A stretch of 64,000 bases of DNA, taken from contig JAJKFL010000237.1 in NCBI GenBank assembly GCA_021186555.1, positions 39,519,258 through 39,583,257 on the forward strand, in the 5' to 3' direction. The first letter of the stretch is position 1, and every line of letters begins with the position of its first letter. Positions 21,096-32,402 of the stretch are shown here, piece by piece. The notes under the pieces are model-generated. The model was not told the DNA's origin. It saw only the letters and a list, made by a program, of their open reading frames with translations, and did not search any database. This DNA is from Reticulitermes speratus. Its lineage: Eukaryota > Arthropoda > Insecta > Blattodea > Rhinotermitidae. The translations under genes and the position numbers were made by a program.

Positions 21096-22869
21096 CTGCA
21101 AATGGAGGAAACATTTGAAACTCAAATGTTAACTTTCATGATGTCAACAGTGACCACTGTTGTGACGATCCATAAGTTATTTGTGAGAATGACTAAGACA
21201 CCACCTAACTACTAGGAAGACAGGCAATGGTGAGAAGTTATTATTCTATCAGATAGTCAACAAATTCACACATTTTATAGAGCCTGAAGGTTCGCTACTG
21301 TTCACGAAACCACACTACTGGTCCCTATCCTTAGCCACATAAATACAGTTCACACCATCCCAAATACACCAAAGTCTTCCAAGTCTTCAAGTTCTCCCTT
21401 GAAAACCGTGCATGTATTTCTCTCACACTTCATGCATTCCACATTCCTCACCCATATCTTTCTCCTTCATTTGACCATTCCAATCATACTTAGCAAGGGG
21501 TACAAATCATGGCTCTTGATTATGCAACTTTCTCAGCAAACAGCACACATCAAAAGTGGGGGTAATTTCACTGAAACTTCTCATTACTCTAAAGATTATG
21601 TTGCAACAGAAATATATGACACTTAAGAATCCATTATATGATCAGTTCACTTGGAGTAAAGTTACAGATTCTTAATGCCAATGACAAAATCAAACATTTG
21701 TAAATACGAGCTACATCTACTGAATAACAAGACTGCGCACATCTCATGAACTTGACTGTTTGTCACAAAAATGAATACAGTGCACATTTTTTTACTGCTG
21801 AACCTTCCCCCAGTCACATACCAAACCACACCTCATTATGCTAGAGTAGTGTCTAGTGACAAAAATTTCTCATAAATCATCTTTTAACTTGTCGTGATCG
21901 TGCTTGATAAAAAAAAACTGGGCACTGAATGAACATCAATTTCTTGTGAAACTGAACAAAAGTGCCAACAAAACTTTAAATTTATTACGTAAGACTTGTG
22001 GAGAAGCTTCACTAAGAGCTCATGTGTTTGAATGGCACAAGAGGTTTTCAAAAGGCACTGAGAATTTGGAAGATGAATAACTTGGCTGTCTGTTGACTGT
22101 GAATAGTGATGAAAATGGGAAAGATGAGGACTCTTGTGAGAACACGCTGTCATTCAGGCATGTGAACTGAAATTTTAACAAAACTGCGAGAAGGGAATCC
22201 AAAAAGAACACTTGAATTATGAAGAGGCAATTGGCTTTTGCACCATGCCAATGCATGGGTGCACACCGCAACTTACGTCCGCCAGTGTTTAACCGAAAAA
22301 TACCAATACTTGGGCAGCTTCTGTACTCACAAAATCCTGTCTTACACAACATTTCCTTTTCCCAAAATTGAGAAGTTGACTCCAAAGATTCCATTTTCAG
22401 TCAACTGAAGACATCTACTAGAAAACGGCACAGTTTCTTAAGGCACTCTCACAAAATTACATCAGACGATGCTTTGACACCCGGAAGGCTCATATGGCAT
22501 AATGTGCACCTTCCAATGGAAAGTCCCTTGGACAGGACAACACACAGGTACAGTAATTTCATTTATAAAGTACTCATTTTAAACTAGTTTCGTTATTTAA
22601 TAGCCACACCTTGTAGATGTGCATAAATGAACTTCTGCTTTCCTATTAAGTGCTACTACAGCAAAATTCAAAACCAAATATTTAATATGGCTGATAATTT
22701 AATACTGTCTGATAATTATACATAATTATACATTATAATGTATGATAAGCACTCTAAAAAGAAAAATAACCATTCTCGCAGCAGCATCGTATGAAGACAG
22801 ACAAGCTGGAGATAACATGCATTCATGCATATCTCTATGCAATATGCTTAAATGTACATAAATACATAC
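21096..22869 (-). other. gene C intron
   Basis: Intron between coding exon 3 and the terminal exon. The LINE remnant at 21240-21530 is the counterpart of that in gene B. From about 22610 the sequence is collinear with 13.9-14.1 kb. The rest is not assigned. Confidence 0.55.
21240..21530 (-). mobile_element. LINE 3' remnant, shared with gene B
   Basis: Recognisable by TTTTATAGAGCCTGAAGGTTCG and the GGTCCCTATCCT segment, which match the intact LINE end near 33.5 kb. Same position and orientation as 13195-13470. Confidence 0.65.
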
Positions 22870-22989
22870 TTCATTTTTTTCTTGCATATCTTTGAATGTT
22901 ATTAACAGAGGATCTTCTTCCTCTTTTATGACAGTCTTCTCAATTCCACTATTTGAATTAGGTACTGAGTTTATAGAATTTGTGTTAAC
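22870..22989 (-). CDS. zinc-finger gene C, third coding exon
   Basis: Acceptor CTTTCAG and donor GAA|GTATGT; 120 bases, 40 codons in phase 0. The peptide contains NSVPNSNSGIEK, VIKEEEDPLLITF and DMQEKNE. It aligns without gaps with gene B exon 3, and VIKEEE is a strong sumoylation-like motif. Confidence 0.8.
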
Positions 22990-23072
22990 CTGAAAGTAAG
23001 TACAATATGACAAACCATGACAGCACTGTCTAACCCAATTATCACACAACAGCACATTAAAACATGACTCAC

Positions 23073-23201
23073 CTCCGTTTCACATTTTATCAAACAAAAT
23101 GCTGGTGATGCAGGAAGATCACCATGTTTTATGTCATCGATATCTGCTTCATTCAGTGCAGCCCGCACACAAGTCTCATGCTTGACTATACCGATGTTCA
23201 G
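23073..23201 (-). CDS. zinc-finger gene C, second coding exon
   Basis: Acceptor TTTTACAG and donor GAG|GTGAGT; 129 bases, 43 codons, phase 0. It encodes LNIGIVKHETCVRAALNEAD and further residues ending LIKCETE. It is four codons shorter than its gene B counterpart. Confidence 0.8.
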
Positions 23202-23475
23202 CTGTAAAATCAGTAACTAATATTCGTTAGACACTCGCCAACTCTCACAACAATTTTGCTAATCAGCAAATGTGTTTACGGGTCAGACAATCTACATGCT
23301 GAAGAGCCATCAGAAGACAAATATGGCTGGCAAACATGAAGCATGCAGACAATAAGTAAATGCTGGCCTCTTCTTCTGTGTGGAAGCCGGATTATATAGT
23401 TCACATCAGGTCCATATTACGTATTGAACCCAGAACAAATCTGAATCATTATACTCAATTTGTGTATACTGACAG

Positions 23476-23762
23476 AAAAGTCAAGAAGGTATACAGGGGG
23501 AGCAGAGGTATACCTCCACTCCTTCCTAACCTCGGTGCTAGATGAAGGTGAGTGGTTAAATGGTTAACTTCACGCCCCATCCGCTTTACCCCCATGAAAA
23601 AACTCCGGTATTAACTCAACAGCAGGCTGGGTGGGACCCAGAGCTGGTCTGGACATTTTGCAGAACAGAAAAATCTGTTGCCTCTACCGGGATTCGAACC
23701 CCAGACCGCCCAGCCCTTTGCCTAGTCACTATTCTAACTATGCTATCGCAGCTCCTGTGTAA
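23476..23762 (-). mobile_element. SINE family 2 inserted in gene C intron
   Basis: On the minus strand, a tRNA-like head with B box GGTTCGAATCCC is followed by the family body (CTGGGTCCCACCCAGCCTGC and the CATCTAGCACCGAGGTTAGG region). TGACAG flanks it at 23470-23475 and 23763-23768. The equivalent intron of gene B near 14.74 kb lacks it, so this insertion is younger than the B/C duplication. Confidence 0.78.
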
Positions 23763-24071
23763 TGACAGTTCCAACATAAAATATTATGCGTAAGGTGTGA
23801 AGCAGCCCACATATCAGCATGGCAAGGCACATCCCCAGCGTGAAAACAGACGAGGATCTCCATATACAGAGACAAGGTACACATAAACTGAATAACAGTC
23901 GGGGACAGCAGACTAACATATGTCAAGCATATCATGTTCCCTCAATTAGTTGTAACATTACTAACATACGTGCACTTGCATCTCTCAACAGAGGGCAGTA
24001 GAGGTCACTGTTGATACCAACCGTCCAACACTGGGCTACCAACCATACGAACGAAAGTACATACAACTCAC

Positions 24072-24218
24072 CTCACGTTCAAACTTCATAACAGGATATT
24101 TTGTTAATGGACAATCTTCATCCTGTTTCAAGTCAAGCAGTTCATTCTCATTATGAAAAGATGTTGGGCGAGATTCTCCATCTGAATCAGGGTCAGGTTT
24201 TATAACAGCCATGTTGAG
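24072..24218 (-). CDS. zinc-finger gene C, first coding exon
   Basis: ATG at 24212 after a possible acceptor TTTAATAG; 47 codons to donor GAG|GTGAGT. It starts MAVIKPDPDSDGESRPTSF and ends VMKFERE, nearly identical to gene B exon 1. The strong similarity, including intron ends, supports a recent tandem duplication. Confidence 0.82.
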
Positions 24219-27200
24219 CTATTAAACCACAACAGTCACATCAATCATCAGAGCGTAGTTATCAGACAATAAAATAAATGGTAGCCTGTAGTAGCCTCCT
24301 TGTAACTGACTGTTACAAAATATAACTGGCCATTAGCATGGTTAAAGCACTAAAGCTACAGAGCACCTTGTTGAACAGTGCACAAAATTACAAAGACGTC
24401 CTCAGACAATAACGGATACCAAACAAATGTATCAAAAACCAACTGGCCTGATGTACTTTGCTACACAAATCACAAAGTGGCCCAAAAGCACCATTATTAG
24501 TTACTGTCAGTTTGACTGTTGGATTTTTGTTGCACATTAACCAGTGAACGAATGTCTTTAAAATATTAATATTTATTTATATAGTATTGTCTTCCTAATT
24601 AATATTTTACAACTCCTCTAACCTTAAAATAAAAAGGCTTAGAACAACCAGTGTCAAGTTCTGAGCATATCATATGCAAGAAATAGTGTTGATCTATAAC
24701 AGAACACAGCAAGAAACGTTGGCCTTACACACGCCAATGGAACGATATTGCAGTTATAAAATTACCTCATTAATGAACTGTAAACATGCATAATCTGTGG
24801 ACAGCAAGACTGTCAACATAAACATTGTGGATTTTCACTTATGTGACCGCAACTGATATTTTCACATGTAATCCAACAATCATACACTATGAGTTCTCAT
24901 TTTAGTGACACTTTACGGTTCCATTTTTCATTTAATTGGAAACTCGAGCTTTACAAATATACTTACGAAACCAGGATTAGGCTTGACATCTCGTTAGTGA
25001 AAGAACAGGGTTTCAGGATTCATCAACCGTGGGCTTTGATGTGTCATGTTACTGACATAAGCATGGCTTCGGTTTCACAATTTCATATTAGTGGCACAAA
25101 GCTGTAAAGACACCTTTAATAGCACGCAAAAGAGCTCCTTAAATAGTTGGTTAACTGTGCCTTGACTGAAAAGGACTGCCGTTCCCATACAATTTGATTC
25201 CTGCGCCACATAATAAAATAAAGTGTGCAACTATAATTATATTAATATCTTCCGATACAAATGTTCCTTCCGCTACAATAACAAAAGTATCCGAGATTCT
25301 GGTGCCATTGCAGAAGTAACCGGTTTCATGCAACATAAGAAGTATGCTCTACAGTATTCTGTCCGTACCTTTATGCCCAACCCTTACGTACTACTTGAAG
25401 CTGCTATCAGAATACGCACATCAATGAGGTTTCAAAATTTCGCATTATCTTTCACACAGAAAACCATAACCTACGCGTTCGCACTGCTTCCGCATTCAAA
25501 CACGCCTTGCAGCTTCATACAGAAACCATGTTTATAGCCATGGATCAGATGTTACCACAGATCATCTACAGCCTCAGCCACGGAAAACCTGTGCAACTGA
25601 AAACTGTGCAAAACCAATCGTCCCGTGTATGACACCGTGGCGTTGAGTGGTTAGGCACAACGTTTGTGAGGAACCTTGTGTGTCTGTCTTCACGACGCAA
25701 TTAAGGCAGCATGCTCCTCCAATATATTGGTACCTATCTATTAAATTACACAGCGCAACATACCTGAAGAACGTAATCGTAATATATACTGCCTCAAGAA
25801 CTTAAAATCTCAAGGGTGTAAATAAAATGTAACATCAAAACACACGACTTGTCCAGATGCTACATTTGTAACAATATCGATGTGAATAAATTGAATTGAA
25901 TGTAGAATGTGTGACCCTCATCCGTGCGCATGTCTCTGGTTCAAGACCACGGATACTCCGTACCATGGCTCCGTAACGAGATCTAAGGGCAGCCATACTG
26001 TACTTCATCTCTGAATGATACGTTGCTATGTTGGTGTTCAGAACGATAGTCGAATCTGTAAGAATCCTAATTACAATTTGATTTACACAATACATGCCTC
26101 CCAATACGCAAACTGATGTTTTTATACACAATCATAATTTTTCAATGTATATATTGTAGCGGAACTTTCACCAACTTAAACGTGAACGCAGTGTACGGGA
26201 TAAAAAATGGTTTAATATGTCTCTTGTCACTTGTATCCATCAGATATTAATATACAAAACACAAACAATATGGACAATCGTATGTTGGAGTGTCAAGAAA
26301 ATTTACTGGCTTTATTTGCACACTGAAGTTCCATCCATCACGCTTTTCTCATTTTATTTTAATAAAGAAAATAAAATAACAGATTACAGAACTGGAATTG
26401 TTAATGTGTAGGGCTACATAGCTTGGTAATTTATTTCTTCCAAAATCGTCTTTATGTTTCTGAATGTTTTAAATGATCCATAACCGGACATTAAGCAATT
26501 AGATATGATAACAAAACCAACAAACGCACGTAAGTGTATGAAAGTACATTACGCACACCGTATAACGAAACATGTAGGAGGTATTATACGGTGTATATAA
26601 TATACTTCTATACACTTATATGCATTTGTTGGATTTTTGTCACGTTTCTCTGAATGTTCTTTTAATAATCGTATTAATTTTTTTTTAAATACGTGTGAGT
26701 TAACACTATTCTTGTGTTTTTTTTTTTTGGATTGTTTGTGTTGTGTCCTATCTGGTTACAGCTGTGCATAAATTTGACTTTAAGCTTGTTGTAAACTGAA
26801 CACCTAACAAAAGGTGACGAGTGAAAAGTGATAGAGACTTATACTCTTGACAGAAATTATTTTTTTCTCTGCAAGGTTAGTATCCATACCATCGAGGTCA
26901 AAGCTGTTCTCGTCAGTCAAAGACTGTAGCTACTATTCAGAGGAAGACATATCGCATATTCAGTAAACTAGTAACTGTTTTATACTTACACGCTCAGCAT
27001 TCTGAGTGACTGAAGACACCTTTAAATAAATGATGACTAGAATGTTTTGGGCTGTCTTGACTCTCCTTCCTGCATCGTTCTCTTCATTACTCCACGCAAA
27101 CGGTTGAATTCTGCCTTACGATAAGCCATGACTTATTTTCACACCAGTTTCAATTCATACTTTTTTTGTCATTTAAAGATGTAAAACCCAAAATTTTTTA

Positions 27201-27739
27201 CAGCTTCGTCAAATAAATCAAAACTCATTCTTTTCTGTGCATAGTGATCTTTTATGTACAATAAATGAATATTATGGCAAGGGCATTTTCAATGACCCTA
27301 TACTTAATATATTTATATATACACACATATACACTGCCACGTACATCCTCCAGTAACTTTCATATAAATCAAACACAACATTTTATTTTAAAAAGCACAT
27401 AATTTAAACGGTTATTTTTTTAATATGCGGGGTTATATCGTTAACGTCGCACCGTCAGTCCAGCTCGCTGCATTCAGTCACTAATATCAGGATGGTTGCA
27501 AACTGCAGCAGAGGTGGACGCCTCGTCTCATACCTCCCCTCTCATGCAGGTTGGTACCATTGAGTCTTGCGATAGTTCATCCATCGATGTGTCTTGGACT
27601 GAAATAAATCATTATATTCACAAAAGGCACAATCGTATCATAACATAGTCTTCATCAGTTAAATGTGTCTGCGTGCGCTTAAAATTGCTAACATTTTATG
27701 CAGAATGACCATGAAATAGTAGAATTAGTAAGAACTTCG
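24219..27739. other. region upstream of gene C, largely unassigned
   Basis: 24213-24370 is collinear with 16.62-16.78 kb upstream of gene B. A possible non-coding first exon donor lies near 25388. A small palindrome is listed separately. I found no further coding exon or RNA gene. Confidence 0.45.
26514..26640. mobile_element. small palindromic element with hammerhead-like fragment
   Basis: Arms at about 26514-26568 and 26592-26640 (ACCAACAAACGCAC against GCATTTGTTGG) enclose GAAACATGTAGG. The 5' half of a hammerhead core is absent. The right arm runs into TTGTCACGTTTC. I regard it as a decayed relative of the hammerhead-bearing family. Confidence 0.45.
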
Positions 27740-27930
27740 TATAGTTTTCCCTGTCCACGCCATGGAGATGGAGTAGAGTTCCACGCATTAACCTCGAAAC
27801 AAAGTGGAGGTGAATGGCCAACTTCACGTCCCGGCCACTTTATCATCGGGAAAGAACTCCGGTACCGACTGAATAGGAGGTTGGGTGGGCCCCACAGCCG
27901 GTCTGGATGTTCTGGAGGAGAAAATAATAT
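27740..27930 (-). mobile_element. SINE family 2, partial
   Basis: Contains the shared body in minus orientation (GTTGGGTGGGCCCCACAGCC on the plus strand, GGTCTGGATGTTCTGGAGGA at its end). The tRNA head is missing. Confidence 0.7.
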
Positions 27931-28185
27931 CTTACGCTTGTCAAGATTTTGTGGTTGCAAGTAGTGAACTAATGTCTGTGACATTTAACACACTTTTCTC
28001 ACTGCGCAAGTCAACCAGGAGGGATTCAAACTGAATGGGACACATGACATGCCGGTCTATGCTCATGGCAGTTATGGGACGAATATATAAACACTACTAA
28101 GAACACAGAAGCTATATTAGTCGCTGGTAAGGAGGTTGGTCAGGAAGCAAATGCTATGAAAACCGAGTACTTAGACATTCTGCGG

Positions 28186-28445
28186 CCGATCCCGGTGGCC
28201 GAGCGGTCTAAGGCGTGGGTCTACGGCGGCTTGATTGCTGGGATTGCGAGTTCGAATCCCGCTGAGGGCATCGATGTTCGTCTCTTTTGTTTGTTGTGTG
28301 TTATGTAGGTAGCAGCCTCTGCGACGGGCTGATCACTTGTTCAGAGGAGTCCTGCCGAATGTGTGTGTCTAATTGCGTGTGATCTAGGAACCTCAACAAT
28401 GAGGCGGCCTAGGCCCGAGTTGGGCTGTTGCACCATAGTGATAGG
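28186..28445 (+). mobile_element. tRNA-derived SINE, family 1
   Basis: The head GATCCCGGTGGCCGAGCGGT (A-box region) and AGTTCGAATCCCGC (B box) is followed by the body shared with the copies at 297-561 and 35134-35366 and the closing GGGCTGTTGCACCAT. It is not a functional tRNA, since the folded cloverleaf is incomplete and it is fused to the SINE body. Confidence 0.8.
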
Positions 28446-28689
28446 TGTTCTACCTTGTGAAGAGAAAGCAGGACAACATCACTACATAAGAATACAGCTA
28501 ATAAATCCCTTGAACATAAGGCAAAGTCGAAATATTTCAGAACAATATAACAAATCAAACAGAAATTACGAAAAAATTAAGAGCATATTAATTTCGGGGA
28601 AAGCCTGCTACTATTGGTCTAAAATATTTTGTCTTAAAGTTGTCTATCTAAGAATATAAATATTAAAATGTACTGAAATGTAATTTTAT

Positions 28690-29185
28690 CTTTTGTTTTG
28701 TATGGGTGTGAAACTTGGTGTCTCAAACTAAACAGAAGAACATATGCTGAGTGAGGGTGTTCGAGAATATGGTTCTGATAAAGATATTTGGGCCTAAAGG
28801 GGTGGGGGAAATAACATGGTATTGGAGAAAATTGCATAATGAGGAATTTCGTAATTGGTAATCCTCTTGGGTGACCACAACAAGAGGATTAAATGGGCGG
28901 GGAATGTAGCATGTGGGGGGGGATATAATGAATGCGTAAATGGTTTCGGTGCGGAACCCTGAAGGAGAAAAGGCCACTTTGAAGACCTGGGCGTAGATGG
29001 GAGGATAATATTAAAATTGATTTTAAAACGTAGGATGGAAGGGCGAGAAATGGACTAATCTGGCTCAGGATAGGGACGGATATCAGGGTAACAGGGTACT
29101 AAACCTTAGGGCTCTATATAATGCGGGGAATTTCTTGACTAGATAAGAAACTGTTAGCTTCTCAGAAAGGACTCTGCTCCATTGA
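28690..29185 (+). mobile_element. LINE 3' remnant
   Basis: The plus strand runs from TATGGGTGTGAAACTTGGTG through AAATGGGCGGGGAATGTAGC and AGATGGGAGGATAATATTAA to GGGGAATTTCTTGACTAG. This is the same order as the better-preserved copy at 41.7-42.0 kb, with many indels. Confidence 0.8.
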
Positions 29186-29189
29186 ATGA

Positions 29190-29875
29190 GTCTGTCAGAC
29201 AGGTAGATATTTCTAAACATGGCAGGAATCAAGGAAATTTACATGTAATAAACTACAGTTTTAGTCCAAAAGTCCTCAATTTTTGCTGTCACGTCCGAGA
29301 GCAGTTTGTAATGCCCGCTTTCTATTTAGCAAATGCATTACTCCCAAATCTATGACGTCAATAGCAGACCCATTGGTCGTTTCTCTGCTTGTTAGCCAGA
29401 TCCATTAGGTTTTGCGTTGACTCTGATGTTCTATTACACACACAGATGGCAACAGCATGCAGATTGGTTTCCAGCATTTTCTAGTTCGTAGTCTGTGCAA
29501 CAGAGGTCTCTGGTCTCTATATTTTTAGTATGCAACCTTATAATTGGCATATTTTGACAATGCCACTTGGTAAGCGTGCAGTAAAAACAATTCATTCTTC
29601 GATTTTATTGGTTTTTTTTTAAACTTCCTGTCGAATTCATTTCTGATTTATCCATTTCAACAATCCAGTTTTCATTAAATCATCACCACAAAATTATCAT
29701 AACCTATCTGTTAAAATTACGAATTACTTTCAAACTATAGAACATTTTCATTAAAATGACATTTTCTTGCGACAATAAACGGTGCGATTTTTCGGCGCTT
29801 CCAACTTATTTTTTAAATATAAAATGCAGTGTTTCTCAAGTTGCCTGCTGCATATGTATAGATAATACTTGTAAA
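29190..29875. other. no feature recognised
   Basis: AT-rich DNA without an exon, RNA or repeat that I can support. Confidence 0.35.
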
Positions 29876-30115
29876 AGGAACCAGCACAGCTCAGTCAGTA
29901 CAGTGACCAGGCTACGGGCTGCACGATATGGGGTTCAGATCCCAGCAAAGGCAATATATTTTTCTCTTCTCCAAAACGTCCAGACCGGCTCTGGAGCCCA
30001 CATAGCCTACTATTCAATGAGTGCTGGGGCGTGAGGCTGACCATTCATCTCCATCTAGTGCTAAGGTTAAGAATGAATGGAGTTATACCTCCATTCCCCC
30101 TTCACCATGGTGTGT
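29876..30115 (+). mobile_element. SINE family 2, near full length
   Basis: tRNA-like head (AGCTCAGTCAGTACAGTG as A-box region, GGTTCAGATCCCAGC as a decayed B box), then TTTCTCTTCTCCAAAACGTC, CAGACCGGCTCTGGAGCCCA, a CATCTCCATCTAGTGCTAAG segment and the CACCATGGTGTGTG tail. This is one of the best copies for defining the family. Confidence 0.8.
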
Positions 30116-30826
30116 GTGTGTGGGGAAAACTTCAGCTTTTGAAAAACATTCAAAATATGGAAGCATATAAAGATATAAAATTTAAACTGTAGTTTTTACT
30201 TCTGAACACAGTGCTCTTTAAAATTGAGCCCTTTTTTTTTACCACGGAAAATGTATAGAATTAATTTTACCGGTTCACATACCGCCTATAATATTTGTTT
30301 CCTGTTCACACGCACTTATTGGAGACAAAACTCCGCTCCTAATGAGCTCCTAATCATTTTGTACATTTCTGTTCAAGTTGTGAATAGCTTCTCTAGATCT
30401 AATGCTAATACTTCTGACATCACATCTGTGAGCCCTTTAGACTAAGTCACAAGAAAAACAGACGCCTGCCGACAGCACTGTTCCTCAAGCGGGGTTTCAC
30501 GAATTGCGCCTAATGGGCCCACGAGTTCAGTAGATTCTAATCACAATATCATTTTTTTTTTTTGCGGCGGGGGACTTTCCCTACTTTCATCACGTAATGT
30601 TTTTCTAATAAATTTCTAACATTGATTTAATAAAGGGCCCTGTAGTTTGTGTCTTATTTGTAAATATTCAAACTTTAAATGTTATGACGAGTTCTGTCTA
30701 AAGGGCCCGCGAGTTGAGATAGTTTTGGGGATAAAGCCTGGGGAATTAGTGAGCCTTTGTTTGATATATTTAGTACCAGAAATGGCCTACAGGGCGTGTG
30801 ACAGAAGTGCACTGGCTTGTGGGAAA
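30116..30826. other. downstream of Awh terminal exon
   Basis: If the Awh exon at 30827-31001 is terminal, part of this may be its 3' untranslated region. I see no further conserved Awh coding sequence here. Confidence 0.35.
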
Positions 30827-31001
30827 TCAGCTGAGACTTTTTAGACCGAACAGTCTTATAAGATTGTCGCACTGACCACGGGGAACGAAGACTGTGGTCT
30901 TGCCGGACTGCTGTGACTGGAAGGAATAAGTGAGGTGCAGGTTGATGTGGCGGCCAAACGTAGAGTCCGAGTCCCTTGACAAGGGGCAGGGGCGTGGTGC
31001 A
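30827..31001 (-). CDS. Awh: Arrowhead, C-terminal coding exon
   Basis: The minus strand encodes SRDSDSTFGRHINLHLTYSF, which matches the conserved insect Arrowhead C-terminal segment (SFARHINLQLTYSFQ in Drosophila, from memory of the family). A possible acceptor ATTCTAG ends at 31002, and an alternative lies at about 30983. The frame continues to a stop at 30827-30829, but the last 25 or so residues are not recognisable. The true coding end may be an unseen further exon after a donor near the GTCAGT at about 30880. The phase join to the homeodomain exon is not settled: the strong donor there is phase 1, and this exon needs phase 2. Confidence 0.7.
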
Positions 31002-31126
31002 CTAGAATCAAAAAGCAAACAGATCACATTTGTAACTGTCTCTATCACAACATTTCCAATTCGTAATTAGTAAAGCACCATATTATACAGATATGATCCA
31101 AATTAGATCTGCGCTCTTCTGGGATA

Positions 31127-31922
31127 TTACGCAGGGTAGAGTGGTAATTCTGTACCGACGTTTCGGGACAACCTATCGGTCCCATCTTCAACTGTAAAGC
31201 AGTCCGATAAGTCTGGGATATCACTCAACGTAGATTGGTAGTTACTGAAGTTTCGGGACAACCTATCGGTCCCATATTTAACTGTAAAGCAGTCCGATAA
31301 GTCTGGGATATCACTCAACGTAGATTGGTAGTTACTGAAGTTTCGGGACAACCTATCGGTCCCATCTTCAACTGTAAAGCAGTCCGATAAGTCTTGGATA
31401 TCACTCAACGTAGATTGGTAGTTACCGAAGTTTCGGGACAAACTATCGGTCCCATCTTCAACTGTAAAGCAGTCCGATAAGTCTGGGATATCACTCAACG
31501 TAGATTGGTAGTTACTGAAGTTTCGGGACAACCTATCGGTCCCATATTTAACTGTCAAGCAGTCCGATAAGTCTGGGATATCACTCAACGTAGATTGGTA
31601 GTTACTGAAGTTTCGGGACAACCTATCGGTCCCATATTTAACTGTCAAGCAGTCCGATAAGTCTGGGATATCACTCAACGTAGATTGGGAGTTACCGAAG
31701 TTTCGGGACAAACTATCGGTCCCATATTTAACTGTAAAGCAGTCCGATAAGTCTGGGATATCACTCAACGTAGATTGGTAGTTACCGAAGTTTCGGGACA
31801 AACTATCGGTCCCATATTTAACTGTCAAGCAGTCCGATAAGTCTGGGATATCACTCAAAGTAGATTGGTAGTTACCGAAGTTTCGGGACAACCTATCGGT
31901 CCCATCTTCAACTGTCAAGCAG
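31127..31922 (-). repeat. 60-bp satellite, 13 copies, built from a hammerhead-like motif
   Basis: The 60-bp unit begins at 31153 and repeats to 31922. On the minus strand each unit reads TTGAAGATGGGACCGATAGG...TTGTCCCGAAACTTC, the GAAGATGG subfamily core with C3 changed to T and stem III changed from ACGT to ACTT. Because 60 is divisible by 3, a 263-codon open frame runs through it; that frame is an artefact. It sits in the Awh intron between the homeodomain and C-terminal exons. Confidence 0.85.
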
Positions 31923-32105
31923 TGTAAGAAGAATCTTCTTTGACTGCTTAATATCCCAGAACAGCGAAGATCCCAGAAAAATAGCTTTCATTATAAGGCT
32001 CCATCTACGAAGATGCCCCAGTAAAGAGGACCAAGCGAAGTACTTCCCCGAACAAGTGCAGCCATCTGACGACTAGACTATGAACACTACGTAGACAAAA
32101 CTCAC

Positions 32106-32345
32106 TCTGAGACTTCATTTTGCCTGTGTGGAGGTGCTTCTTCTGCCTTGCCCGCGAGTTCTGGAACCAAACCTGCGTCACCCTCTTACTAAGACCCGTT
32201 ATCTGCGCTATACGCTCCAGGTCCTGCCCGTCTGGGTTCGAGTCCAGCTGGAAGTTCGCCTGTAACACCTGAAGTTGCTCCTCTGTGAAGGTTGTTCGAA
32301 CTCTTTTTGCCTTGTTCTTGTGGTAGCTCTCAGAGTCCCCACCTT
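32106..32345 (-). CDS. Awh: Arrowhead, homeodomain exon
   Basis: The acceptor TTTTCAG ends at 32346; the first two bases complete a codon begun in the LIM2 exon (GAT G + AA, giving ...[15 protein letters not shown]). The exon encodes a full homeodomain: [20 protein letters not shown] at the N-terminal arm and helix 1, [19 protein letters not shown], and recognition helix 3 [12 protein letters not shown] with the invariant W, F, N and R. This is the LIM-homeobox Lhx6/Lhx8 class and closest to insect Awh, a transcription factor for imaginal and neural precursor development in Drosophila. The donor CAGA|GTGAGT at 32106 is strong, but its phase does not fit the next exon; AA|GTCTCA at 32114 would fit. 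Confidence 0.93.
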
Positions 32346-32402
32346 CTGAAAACACACACACCAGCACTTTGGCTAACTGAACAACCGCCCATGTCGCATG
32401 AT

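Noticed and set aside
28186..28275. tRNA-Leu/Ser-like sequence as a tRNA gene
   Set aside because: It is fused to a SINE body found at two other sites and lacks a full cloverleaf.
31127..31918. 263-codon open frame on the minus strand
   Set aside because: It is a 60-bp satellite whose period is a multiple of three; codon repetition follows the DNA repeat.
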